From: Spirogloea muscicola
Lineage: Eukaryota > Streptophyta > Zygnematophyceae > Spirogloeales > Spirogloeaceae
Assembly: GCA_009602725.1 (NCBI GenBank)
Contig: WELB01000036.1
Span: 697,088-731,572, forward strand
Length of the DNA stretch: 34,485 nucleotides
Direction: 5' to 3'
The translations under genes were made by a program, and so were the position numbers. Shown in pieces: positions 1 through 9,946 of this stretch (its first letter is position 1; each line of letters begins with the position of its first letter). Under the pieces are notes generated by a model. That model made no database searches, was not told the origin of the DNA, and worked only from the letters and a program-made list of their open reading frames with translations.

Positions 1-9
1 CCGGCCCCT

Positions 10-63
10 CCCCCCCCCCCCCCCCCCCCCCCCCCCTCTCTCTCTCTCTTGCACACACACACA
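10..63. repeat. Poly-C / (TC)n / (CA)n compound microsatellite
   Basis: An uninterrupted run of 27 C (10-36) is followed by TC repeats (to about 50) and CA repeats (51-63). It lies just upstream of the first recognisable protease exon and ends in a pyrimidine-rich stretch leading to CAG acceptors, so it is probably inside an intron. Homopolymers of this length are also prone to length errors in assemblies. Confidence 0.9.
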
Positions 64-161
64 GTCCCCACTTCTCCTGACTCTTCTCCTTCCTCAACTT
101 CTGCTTGGTGCTGCTTACCATCCCAGCCGCCGTTTGCCGCGGATGCTGCCGGGCAGGCCAG

Positions 162-3100
162 GTGGCGGGCTTCTGCGCCTTCTGCGCCCTGGAGGCGCAC
201 GTGGGCGCCGTGCTGCGGAGCCCCGGCCGCGTCGTCGCCCCCACCGCGCTCGTCCGCAACCTGCGCAGTATCCTGCAGACTCGCCGGCTCTTGCTCGCTC
301 GCTCGCTGCCTGTCGGTCGTTGCCGTCGGTCGATTGCCCCGAGAAGCGGCAATGCCATGTCCATGAGCGCGTCAACAACCCTTGACCATGGCCGGGCTAG
401 GCATCTCGCGGGCGTTCCGGCCGGGCCGCCAGGAGGACGCGCACGAGTTCGTGCGGCACCTGCTGGAAGCGCTGCACCGCGCCTGCCTCCCGCTGGCGGT
501 CGCCCGCAACCCCGCGGCGGCCGCCGCCAGCACCGCCACGCTCGTCCACCGCATCTTCGGCGGCCGGCTGCGCAGCCAGGTCTGCCGGCGAGCTCCGCCC
601 CGGCCGCCTTTGAGTGCGAGCTTCTTGGTCATCACAGCACTTGCGCCGCCCAAAGCCGGCTCGGCTGCCACTCGGCCACGCCGCCGCCGGCTCACGTGCA
701 TGGCGGCGCAGGTCAGGTGCACAGCGTGCGGGCACTGCTCCAACACGTACGACCCATTCCTGGACCTGAGCCTAGAGGTCTCGCGCGCCGACTCCGTCGA
801 CAAGGCCCTCCGCCGCTTCACCGCCACGGAGGTGTGTCTCCGCCCTGCTCTGCCGCCTCAGCTTGCACTCGCCAAGAAAGGAGCGCTGGCAAGGCGAGCG
901 TTCATGCTGACATCACAATTTGGTAACTTCTGATTGCAATTAGTCAAAAAATGGCTAGAGGCCACATTCGATATCTGGCTGGATTTTGCTCATCTACCTT
1001 TGTGTTTGCTAATATTTCTGATTAGGCGGTTACATTTGGTTGGTTTGGCAGGTTCTGGACGGAAGCAACAAGTACAAGTGTGCGAGCTGCGGGCGGCGCG
1101 TGTGCGCGGAGAAGCAGCTGACGATTGAGCGGGCACCCGCTGTACTCGCGCTGCAGCTGAAGCGCTTCGACCACCAGGGCAGCCACAGCGGCAAGATTGA
1201 CAAGCTCGTCCACTTTGACACCAGGCTCGACCTCGCGCCTTTTCTCAGCAGCAGGGAGCAGGTGCTGCCCATATTAGCAGCCAGGACCCAAAACGCTGGC
1301 CTGCAAGACCAACTTTACTGCCAAGTGATGAGAAATGCCTCAGGATGTAGCATGAGGGAAGGCCTATGGAAACAGGTGATAAGTGAAATGCATTCATATA
1401 GTTGACAAAAGAAGCATGGCATGCACGCCGCCCAGACTGATGGGTGGCCAGCGGCGCCGCTGTGGCCAGGCCGGCCAGGTGAGGTACGACCTGTATGCAG
1501 TCCTGGTGCACGCCGGGTGGTCCACGCACTCTGGGCACTACTACTGTTTCGCTTGCACTGCGTCCGGCATCTGGCACGCGCTCGACGACACACGGGTGCG
1601 CCAGTACCCTCCTATCTAGTTTGCGTGTACTTCAACACGCTTCACAAGTGATTCACTTACTGCATATTTCACGACTAAGACACTAATTATGGATAGATGC
1701 TCGTTGCCACCTTCCCCTCCCTTTCCTCCTCCCCTCTGCGCGCACTAGTCTCAGTGGCTGGTGACATCGTCAGCATGCTCCTTTTGCACTTGACTAGTTG
1801 GTGCTGCACTTGGCTCGGAGCTGATGTTGAGCTCGGGCTATCTGAGCAGGTGAGGCAGGTGAGCCAGAAGACTGTGTTGGAGCAGAAGGCGTACCTCCTC
1901 TTCTATCTGCGCACCGCCATGAAGCCACCTTCGCTTCCGGTGGCCACGTCCTCGCCCTCCGCCGCCCTCCAAGTCCCGGAGGCCGTTGACCTCGCAAAGG
2001 AGCCACAGAGTCAGCAGCCTGCTGAGGCCAGCCAACGCTTGGCACCGCCCGATGGCACCAGAAGGCCCCACCACTCTGCAGTGATGAGCGCAGGGCCTGG
2101 ATTTCTATCTGAAGACACTCAACGTCAGAGGCCAAGTGCCGCGCCGCCGGCAGTGGAGGCACAGGCCTCAACATACTCCAGCAGCGGCGGTGGTGTCGGC
2201 GGCGGCATGGAGGACGTGGGTGTGCCCGTTGCACGTGCTACGGCGTCAAACGACCGCGGCAAGGACCCAGGCAGCGGTCACGACAGCGTCAGGGCCGAGG
2301 CTGGCAGCCAGAAGAGCAGCATTGCTGGCAAGCGCTCACTGTCGGCGGGGGAGGTGGGGCCCGCCGCTCTCGACGGTGGTGGCGGCAGCGGCAGCGGCTG
2401 GGACCACTACTATAAGCGGCCATTCCATGTCCCGGCAGCGTATGCGTGCCTCCTGCGGGCAATGCCGTCCACGCGGCGCTACTTTTGGGCTGCCAGGTAC
2501 TCCAAGAAGAAGGCCAGGGCAAGCTCTGAAGCTGACGAAGACTCCAGCGCCAAAGGCGGCCTCGAGACTGCCAGGCCAGCGGGGCCGCCGCCGGCTGGTG
2601 ACGAGGTTGGGCGGATGGCACTGGGGCCAGCTGCGACGACGGATGGGGCAGCATCAGTTGCACAACCCCACGTCACCAGGCCGCAGAGTCAGCCCGGCGA
2701 GGCGCCATCAGCTAGTCAGGGTGGCTCCAGTGACAATGATGACAAAGGCGACGACCGGCGCAGGATGCCAGAGAGCAAGAAAAAGCGGGGCAAATTGAAA
2801 GACAGAAACAGCAGCAGGTTAAAGGAGGGGAGCGCCACAGGTATGTCGCGGCCGGCAGCCGCGACAGAAGTGGAGGTGCCTGAGAGAGCTGCTGGGGCTG
2901 CTGGAGCCAGTGGGCAGGGCGCAGCACAGGATGCACTGCGCGGGACGGCTGTGCAGGCGATGCTCAAGGCCGCCAGGATCGGCCTGTACGGCAGCAACGG
3001 TGAGCTACATGCAATCCAGAGTTAGGTTTCAGGGCTTGGGTTTTGGGTGCTACACTTGAGATTTTCTGATTGTCGCGTCAAGTTGGCCTAAAGTGGAGTT

Positions 3101-3523
3101 GGTGCTGGCTGCTGTGTTGGGATCTCGCAAGAAAGCGACTGACACGCAGGTACCGCTCCTTGTAGTGCGTGGCTGGGGTGCCGAGAACGATGCACAGGAG
3201 CAAGGCCTTGTCAACGGGGCCCGGAGGCCGCCTGCGGTGGCCGCTGCCCACCGGCGGCCAAGATACGACAGCTGGTGCACTTTGCTGTCAAGGCCCAGCA
3301 CTCTTGATGACAGATGGGCTGGCCTCCGGCTTGCCTTGCCAGTGATGTATCTGCAGTGACGACCTCGAGCCGCTGCTAACGCATCTGTTCAGCATTGCCG
3401 AGCAGGGATCAGGAGTACGACCGAGGGCGGGCGAAGAAGGTGAGGAAGCGCGGCTCTGGTGCTACCATGGCAGGCGGCGAGAACCCCTTCCTCGTCGCTG
3501 CAAAGCAGAGGAGCAGGCCATAA
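162..3523 (+). CDS. Ubiquitin-specific protease, USP36/UBP23 type (5' partial)
   Basis: This deubiquitinase would remove ubiquitin from substrates through the cysteine-protease USP fold. Proposed exons are 162-267, 401-579, 712-831, 1052-1261, 1479-1595, about 1859-2999, about 3150-3274 and 3406-3523. Visible landmarks in order are GFCAFCALEAHV, ISRAFRPGRQEDAHEF, a zinc-ribbon-like pair of CxxC knuckles (CTACGHC and CASCGRRVC), LALQLKRF, and the catalytic His box HSGHYYCF followed by WHALDD. A long low-complexity, Ala/Gly/Ser-rich charged region follows (about 1860-3000). The C-terminus WDQEYDRGRAKKVRKR plus an NPF tail matches the nucleolar USP36/plant UBP23 type. The Cys-box exon (GxxNxGNTC) is not present and must lie upstream of the window. 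Most exon phases close; the junction of the long exon with the one near 3150 does not close in phase, so a small exon or another splice site is missing there. Confidence 0.9.
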
Positions 3524-4690
3524 CACTGCTGCTCCACCAGCGGCAAGCAATCTCTAGACGGGTCCCGAGCCTTTCCACTGTATCGAGGGGCCACCTCTGG
3601 GCTGGCCACTCACAGCCATCACCCTCTACTGGAAGCGTCTTTCTTTGTTTCCAGCATAACTGGCAAACTAGCAAGCATCGCATGCTGCTGCTGTGTGAAG
3701 ACGGGACAGACGTCTATTCTGTACAACTGTTGCAGGGTGAGATGGTTGGGCCAAGCAATCTGAAAGAAGAGAGGTGTCAGATGCAAAGAGTTGCTTTGCT
3801 CAAGGAAGCCTGGTGCTCCACAAGTCACAGGTACAGAGGAGCATCAGCAGACGAGCAAGCCAAATTTTTGTAAGCAACCTTCTGCGCTATTTTTAACTCC
3901 AATATCTGAAACGATCAAGAGGCCTGGCAAGCTCAGAGGGGAAAAGCGGCAGTGCTTGCATAGAGGCGCAGCAGCAAGACTGCGATACCTTGCGGAGGTT
4001 TGACAAGGACCTGTAAAGAGGCGCGTCTTAGTATGCTGTCCGAGCAGGCAAGACTTGGCCTCCATCAAGAGCTGCCAGATTGGGCCGGGTTTGACACCAG
4101 GGATGATTGATGACAGTCTTCCAACAGCAACCTGCTGCAGCCAAGTAGCCAGCTAGTGTGCCTGCAGACAGTGCGATGGAGGTACAAGCATCTCCCCCAG
4201 ATTATGAATGTTGCCGTGGCAGCAACCTACTCTTTGTAGGAGGATCATGCCAACATGAGCACTTAACATGAGCACTGCTCATGTGCTTAAGGGATTCAAA
4301 GCATGAGTTTGAATGCAGTTCGCGATCGGCGAGGAGGCTGAGCTCCGAGCAAGAACTCGGGGCTCCGGACGTTTCCCCTCGCCATTCTTGTGTGCAGCCA
4401 TTGCTCCAGTAGCACGCAGCAGGGGGCTGCACCAGCATGCGCGTTCCCAAAGCAGCAGCCACCGTGAATATATACTTGAAACGACCGATAAGGCAAAGCT
4501 TGTATTTGATCAGCTCTTCTGTTCTTCGATGAAGAAAACCAATATCGGATTTACGAGCCAGATGTGGTGGGCCGACTGCAGTGCTGCGAGCAGTGGTGGG
4601 CACTGGCGCGCCTCCGTGGCGGTGGGGTGGGGGGCTTTGGAGTCGAGGGTTTAAGGTTGGGTTAGGGTTTGAGTATCGAGAGGCGAGGGT
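3524..4690. other. Gene-free stretch downstream of the protease
   Basis: I see no convincing exon here. The start is presumably the protease 3' UTR. It contains a diverged copy of the dispersed stem-loop repeat (3597-3645), a perfect 17-bp palindrome CATGAGCACTGCTCATG at 4267-4283 preceded by a direct copy of its first half, and a degenerate telomere-like run (GGGTTTAAGGTTGGGTTAGGG) near 4647-4670. Confidence 0.5.
3597..3645 (+). repeat. Dispersed stem-loop repeat, diverged copy
   Basis: The stretch CTGGGCTGGCCACTCACAGC and the following CTACTGGAAGCGTCTTT resemble the copy at 24402-24456 (GGGTTGGCTTCTCACAGCC ... TTTGGAAGAGCTTCT). It is the leftmost recognisable member of the family and lies outside the repeat-rich middle. 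Confidence 0.5.
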
Positions 4691-5092
4691 TCAAAAGACG
4701 ATGCGGAAGAGCGGCGCGGCGGTGGCGCCGCCGCCGCCGGCCGGCAGCACCTCCCACCGGCACGGCTCCAGCTCGTCGGACACCGGGCAGTAGCCCGCCA
4801 CCGTGATGCCGCCGCCGCCGCCGCCGCCGCCGCCGAAGCCGGCGACGGATGCGGCGGACCCGAACTCGAACACGCTGGCCTCCGTGAGCAGGCCGCCGGC
4901 GGGCTCCGCGAGCGGCGGAGGCGTNGCGCCTTGCGCCGCGACTTGCGGCGCCCGCCGCGGCGCGCTGCGCGGCGGATGGCGCGCGTGCACTGTCCACGCC
5001 AACTTCCCCTCAGCTAACGCGCAGCCCTCGTTAGCGCTTCGCTTAGAGACGTCATCGTCGTCTCTAACGCCGTCGTCGTCGTCGTCATGCAT
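4691..5092 (-). CDS. Unidentified protein, C-terminal exon(s)
   Basis: A minus-strand frame ends with TGA (complement of 4691-4693). I do not recognise it, but the end looks protein-like: LLTEASVFEFGSAASVAGF, a run of nine glycines from a CCG repeat (4803-4835), then ITVAGYCPVSDELEPCRWEV and a hydrophobic end LFRIVF. The upstream part (from about 4930 to 5092) is Asp- and Arg-rich low complexity from GTC repeats and may be intron or UTR; I cannot place a start. The single N at 4925 falls in this frame. No further exon is obvious before U1-70K ends at 6281, so the gene may be short, truncated, or have unrecognised upstream exons. Confidence 0.4.
   Translation of the reverse strand: MHDDDDDGVRDDDDVSKRSANEGCALAEGKLAWTVHARHPPRSAPRRAPQVAAQGXTPPPLAEPAGGLLTEASVFEFGSAASVAGFGGGGGGGGGITVAGYCPVSDELEPCRWEVLPAGGGGATAAPLFRIVF
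4925..4925. other. Ambiguous base
   Basis: One N interrupts a GC-rich stretch inside the unidentified minus-strand frame, so one codon is undetermined and a local indel cannot be excluded. Confidence 0.95.
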
Positions 5093-5176
5093 CGTCAGGC
5101 ATCGTCAACGTGGGGGCTCCGCTCCAGGGTTTGGGCTTAGAGAAGGCAGGAAAGGCGAGCGGTGCGCATAGAAAAG

Positions 5177-5230
5177 GGCTCGCCCATTGAGGATAGGGGC
5201 TGGGAAAAGCCAGCCCAAAAAAGAATCGAC
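5177..5230 (-). repeat. Dispersed stem-loop repeat, inverted orientation
   Basis: GGGCTCGCCCATTGAGGATA, then GGGGCTGGGAAAAGCCAGCCC and AAAAAAGAATCGAC. This is the reverse complement of the copies at 21881 and 27460, with only a few differences although it lies about 15 kb or more from the others. Confidence 0.8.
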
Positions 5231-6280
5231 AATGCGAAGCCCTGTGCTAAGGTCGAGGGGCCATGTAAGCGGGGCCATGCCAGAGTCGTGGAAGCAGATG
5301 AAAGGGGATCGTGCATTGCCCTCAGAGGCTCACCTTGCATGACCTCCATGCAGAGGTGCATAACCACTCAGTACCTTCGAAACTTTTGGAGATTCAGAAA
5401 GTACATTCTGGGACCAGCAATGTACCAAAGACTGCTCACCTACAGTGCAACTATTGGTAGGTACCCTGAGTAAAGTCAGCAAGCGGCTGCCTGCACTGAC
5501 CTGTGGACCAACGTGAGCATCTCAGGTGGGCCACAGGCCAATGTGTACCGCTAAATCTGTGAGGAGGGGGGTCACATAAGGGTGTTTGGAACAACCTTGA
5601 GTACATACTGCTACAAGCAGTATGTAATCTTTAAGTACCAGAAGGACGATTTCTCCAACTTCAGGCCGGTATTCCTCCCCAAGCCCCTTACAAGGCCAGC
5701 TGGCGCCTGGAGCACAAGACTGCAAGAGGCTTGACTTGAAGCTGATGGCTCTCCAGCCCAAAGGCAAGGGGATCTACCACCATGGCGGCCACGCCTTACC
5801 AGCGTGGGCTCCAAGGATGATGACCAGGTTGGTGGGCAGCCTCACCTTTGTAATCAACGGGTCACATGTCCCTGCGCGACAGGACGTTTGTTTGCTGATT
5901 GTGTTATCCTACATATTACAACTTACGTTTGCTCGCACTCGACCTTTAGATCTTGGAAGAACCAAGATCCATGCAACTCTAATGGCAGCCCAGTGGCCTC
6001 TCAGCCACAGCCACAACAAGCCCCTCACTGACTATCACAGCCCCATATTTCCCCTCCTACCCTTTGAACCCGAAATGGGTACAGACATACCTGCATCACT
6101 TACCAAAACTCTGCATGCGGGGGACGCTACTTCTGAAGGACATCTGTCAAGCATCAATTTCTGGCTTTTGCTGCTTCAAGCGCCAGCACTCCGCAGCCTG
6201 CAGAGGTTGATGGGAGGAGGGAGGAGCAAATCTGGACTCATAGCATCACGACCTGGCGACTCTGAGAATTTGCAGTCCCG
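5231..6280. other. Intergenic stretch with a coding-like remnant
   Basis: No supported gene lies between the repeat and the U1-70K stop. On the plus strand, 5512-5720 reads in one frame with a single stop as a protein-like text containing GGPQANVYR, then HIRVFGTTLSTYCYKQY and KYQKDDFSNFRPVFLPKP. The composition resembles real protein more than random shadow frames, and may be a decayed gene. I do not recognise the family. Confidence 0.3.
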
Positions 6281-9259
6281 TTACCTCTCGCGGGCACCGT
6301 CGCGTGCGTGAGACCTTTCTGCCGGTGCGTGCTCGCGACGGTCGTGGCCCCGCTCCCTGTCCCGCATCTCCACGTCGCGGTCGCGCTCCCTGTCGCGCTC
6401 CCGTCCACGAGGCTGGTCCACTCTCTCTCTATCTCTTTCCCTCTCCCTGTGACGATCACTATATTTGTCTTTGTCCCGCTCTCTCTCCCTGTCTCTGTCG
6501 CGGTGGCCACCCCTGTCCCTGTCTCTGTCCCTGTCCCTCTCCCTGTCACCTCGGCCGCCACCATACCCATCTCGCTCCATCCGACCATCACGCTCCTTGT
6601 CATACCGACCGCCACCACCCCTCTCCCGCTCATGATCACGCTCCCTGTCTCGGCCGCGATCAGAGTGACCATCCCGGTCCCTCTGCCGCCCATCCTCTAC
6701 ATCCTTCACGTCACGGTCGCCTCTGGCCCTCTCCATCTGCAATTCCTTCTCCTTCAGCCGTTCCCGCTCCTTCTCCTTCTCCCGCTCTAGCTCGTTACGC
6801 TCCCGCTCCTCACGGTCTGCGCGTTCTCGCTCCTTCTCTCTTTCCCTCTCCCTCTCCCTGTCCCTGCAGACAAAGGCTCATCAGAGGACAACAAATGGAC
6901 ACCTGCTGCTATTTTGGTAGCTTAATGGCAGCCCCTCATCAGCATACTATTTGGATTGAAGATATATTTGCCAACCGAATCAAGCCAAGGTGCAGGAAGC
7001 TATCGTACTTCTCCTCTTCTCGTGGAGGTCGGTCGTCAACCCGAGGTGGGGGCTTGTCGGTGCGTGGAGTGGTTATGATGGGGGCAAGTTGAGGCTCCCT
7101 GTACCAAGATTGATAGAGCGGTTCGAAGTCACAATACAATGTACATGAATTGCATCGCACAGCTGTTTGCTAACCGGTACCAACGACGCAAAGGAAAGAA
7201 AGTACTGAGGCTGCTCAATCCTCCATACCAGAGTAGCAGGACAAATGTACGTACCGGCCAGAAAACTTTTTGTTGACTTCTTCTCCACCCATGCGGGTGG
7301 ATCCTAAGCCGCCTCCCAATCTTCGGGGGCGCCAGTTGGGTACTGTTCGCCCTCTCTCCACATCCACTGTGACCCTCCGGTTGTCTATCTTGCGTCCATC
7401 AGCTTGTTTATAGGCAGCTGCACAAGGTCAAATGCATACCCCTGGTTAGGCTCTAATAAAGTACCCTGCTTGCACGTGCATACATAAGATCCACACAGTC
7501 ATTCAGAAGCCAAAGTTATTACAACTGAAATCACAAAATGTGCATTCCAAGTCCTCAACCTTATGCAAGAGCAACTTACATGCATTCTACATAAATCTTA
7601 GTAACACTCCTGCTCTGTCATACTTACTCTTCATGTCTCTTGTATGCATGTACTCAATGAAAGCATAGCCTCGTGGCTTCTGTGTTGCATTGTCATGGAC
7701 TAGCCGGATCTGCAACAAGTACAAATACCCCGATCAGGCGTAATTTGCTGTTTCATCAGGAGGTGGGATACCTTTAAATGGAAGGTGCACACAGAGCAGC
7801 AACTCATTTACATAAATAGCACCTGGACTGACTCGATGCTGCGACCAATTCTGCAAGAGTTCTTTGCTTAGCGCAGATGTGTGATCACACTGTGGGCTCA
7901 GTCACCCATAGTCGCACCTTCTTCACAGGTCCATAAGCCTCGCATTCTCTCTTCAACTTCGTCTCTGTAGTTTCATAACTCTGCAGGGCGTAAGAGCAGC
8001 CAAAAATATTGAGATCTACATCTTGGTAGCTGAGCAGAACATGAATGTGATCAAGCTCACGTATGCATGCAGCATTGGTCAAATGGCTCAATAGAGTCAA
8101 TGCAGTATGTATTGATTGCATTGACTGCAAGAATGTGTGATAAGGGCAAGGTCTTCTGACATACAATCCGTGCCACAAACAGGGTCTTGTAGGGATCTCC
8201 ATCTATGTTGGGGTCTTTATGTGGATCATCTGCAGAGCATAGAAGGAATCACGTTGTTTATACAACAGCAGCAATATATCAAATGACACTGCAGAAAGTA
8301 AACCTTTGTAGGCTCCCACCTGATGACATGCATAGGCCGAGCGAGGTTGCATGCACTAATGTGTCACATGCTGCGACCTTTTCACCACTATAAAGACAGC
8401 CTCCGTCAAGCCACGATCTGGTCTCACATTTTTCGAGCTCCTCAACTAACTTTTCGGCCCCCTTCTCCAGCCTTGCAGCACGAATCCGTACCCTCTTCTC
8501 AGCCTGCTCAGAGTAACACATAGGAAAGTCATGAGCACCGGGGTATAAAGACCTCGTACAACATCTCAGCAGTAACCTGCTAATGTTGCACTTCCATTCT
8601 CAAAGCTTAGCTTCAGATGCCGGTAGGCAACATCTCCAAGTGCTTAAGATGACACATGGTGCCTCAGCACTCCATAAGAAGCTACTTAAGGATACTCGAC
8701 GTACCACCGTCTCGCCTTTTGTCACTGGGGGCGCATACTCAGCTTCGCCAGGATTAGCGAAACTGTCCACAAATTGGGCAATGCCTGTCCTTGAGACAGA
8801 ACAAGGAAAACTGTGTCACGTGCCATTTTGGAATATACGTGTTTAAGAATGCCTACGTTCTTGCGAAGCCTTGTATGCAGAAGAGCCAGGCCAGCTACTT
8901 CTGTCAGTTGCAACGGCAAACAACCAGTGTAGGCCGCATGGGGGCGATTCTCCAGGGGAGGCTTGAACTCCAGCGGTTCCCTCGGCTCAAAGAGCTTAAG
9001 CAGGTTGCTGGTGAGGCCTGTCTGATGACTCTGGCCTATCTGCACTTGTCAAGCCCCACAGTTGGCTGTCGGCCGAAGCTCTAAGGAGTGACACAGGCAG
9101 AGTATCGCCAGCAGTTCTGGCATTGCAAGTCTCCTTGAGATTGCACATGCGGAAAAAGGATAGCCCTGATGATTTGCAGTGACAGATGAAGCGCACCAGC
9201 TTCAGCTGCTGCACATTGGCCCGGTTGATTTGAGGTGGCCTCCTCGAGTAGTCCCCCAT
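6281..9259 (-). CDS. U1 small nuclear ribonucleoprotein 70 kDa
   Basis: U1-70K binds stem-loop I of U1 snRNA and helps define 5' splice sites in the nucleus. Ten exons on the minus strand: 9197-9259, 8925-9039, 8705-8784, 8428-8503, 8165-8229, 7918-7980, 7628-7707, 7255-7417, 6976-7098 and 6281-6863. The N-terminus [21 protein letters not shown] leads to [18 protein letters not shown], the plant-type U1-70K start. The RRM has RNP2-like LFVARI and RNP1-like [10 protein letters not shown], followed by [20 protein letters not shown]. The last exon is an almost pure Arg-Asp/Arg-Glu tail of about 190 residues. The start ATG (9257-9259) opens the conserved N-terminus. Phases close everywhere except exon 6 to exon 7, where family-like reading LVHDNAT runs out of frame before KPRGYAF; an alternative splice (7891 to 7679) restores the frame. 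Confidence 0.95.
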
Positions 9260-9756
9260 CTCGGCGGGCTACGGCTCGGGCAGAGGCGCTTCGGATGGGG
9301 CGGGACAGCTTTTGCTTGCAATGTGCGCAGACGACGGCCGCCCGCGCAGCGCTGCCCGGCGTGCTCCCAAGGAGAGACCTGCAAGGAGGCGCGCGACTCG
9401 TTGCGACGATAGAAGGCTATCGGAGCGCCGCGGCGACGGCGGCGGAGGCGACGGCTGCGGCGGCGGCGGCCATCGCTGGCTCGGGGGTCGAGGGCGAGGT
9501 TTCCTTGACAAGCGGTGTGCGGCCCTAGGGTTTCCCTCCGCACGCAGTTATCCCGGTTAGCCAGACTAGCCACTTAAAACACATTCTTCCGACAACCGGG
9601 CTGGTAACCTGGTAAACTGATGAAGGAGGTTAGCCCCCCCGCCTCGTAACGAGACGCAGCGTTTCGTGATTTAACGGGACGGTGCGGTTATGGTAAAGGT
9701 GGTTTCCATGCGACCTCCGACCACCGCCACTAGCCATGGCCGCCCCCGCTGCCACG

Positions 9757-9790
<34 letters not shown>

Positions 9791-9946
9791 CGGCGCGCCG
9801 GCAGTCCTCCTGAAGCTCACTGGTAGCGTCTTGGCGGCCGTTCAAGCAAAGCTCGCTCCCATCTCTGAGGCGGCGGCGAAACCAGCCAGCTTCCAGCTCC
9901 CGTTGGAGGCCAAGCCTGGCAGGCGGCCGCAGTGAGCACCGGCAGG
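9260..9946. promoter_or_regulatory. Divergent promoter region between U1-70K and MTV1
   Basis: The two genes start head to head about 690 bp apart, so this stretch must hold both 5' UTRs and promoters. It is GC-rich with GGC/GCC trinucleotide runs (9420-9475, 9765-9795). No clear TATA box or other motif stands out. Confidence 0.55.
9736..9813 (+). other. Short upstream ORF or 5' exon, poly-alanine
   Basis: ATG at 9736 opens a 25-codon frame (MAAPAATAALAAAA..., ending RRQSS-stop) created by a GCC repeat. It lies about 130 bp upstream of the preferred MTV1 start and could be an upstream ORF. It could also be a first exon if an intron removes the stop, but no phase-consistent junction is obvious. 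Confidence 0.25.

Noticed and set aside
4645-4673. Interstitial telomere
   Set aside because: Only two or three imperfect TTAGGG-like units; too short to support more than a note.
6304-7092. Long plus-strand frames rich in Pro, Ser and Cys over the U1-70K tail
   Set aside because: They are the antisense of the Arg-Asp/Glu repeat; the minus strand has the splice sites and family motifs.
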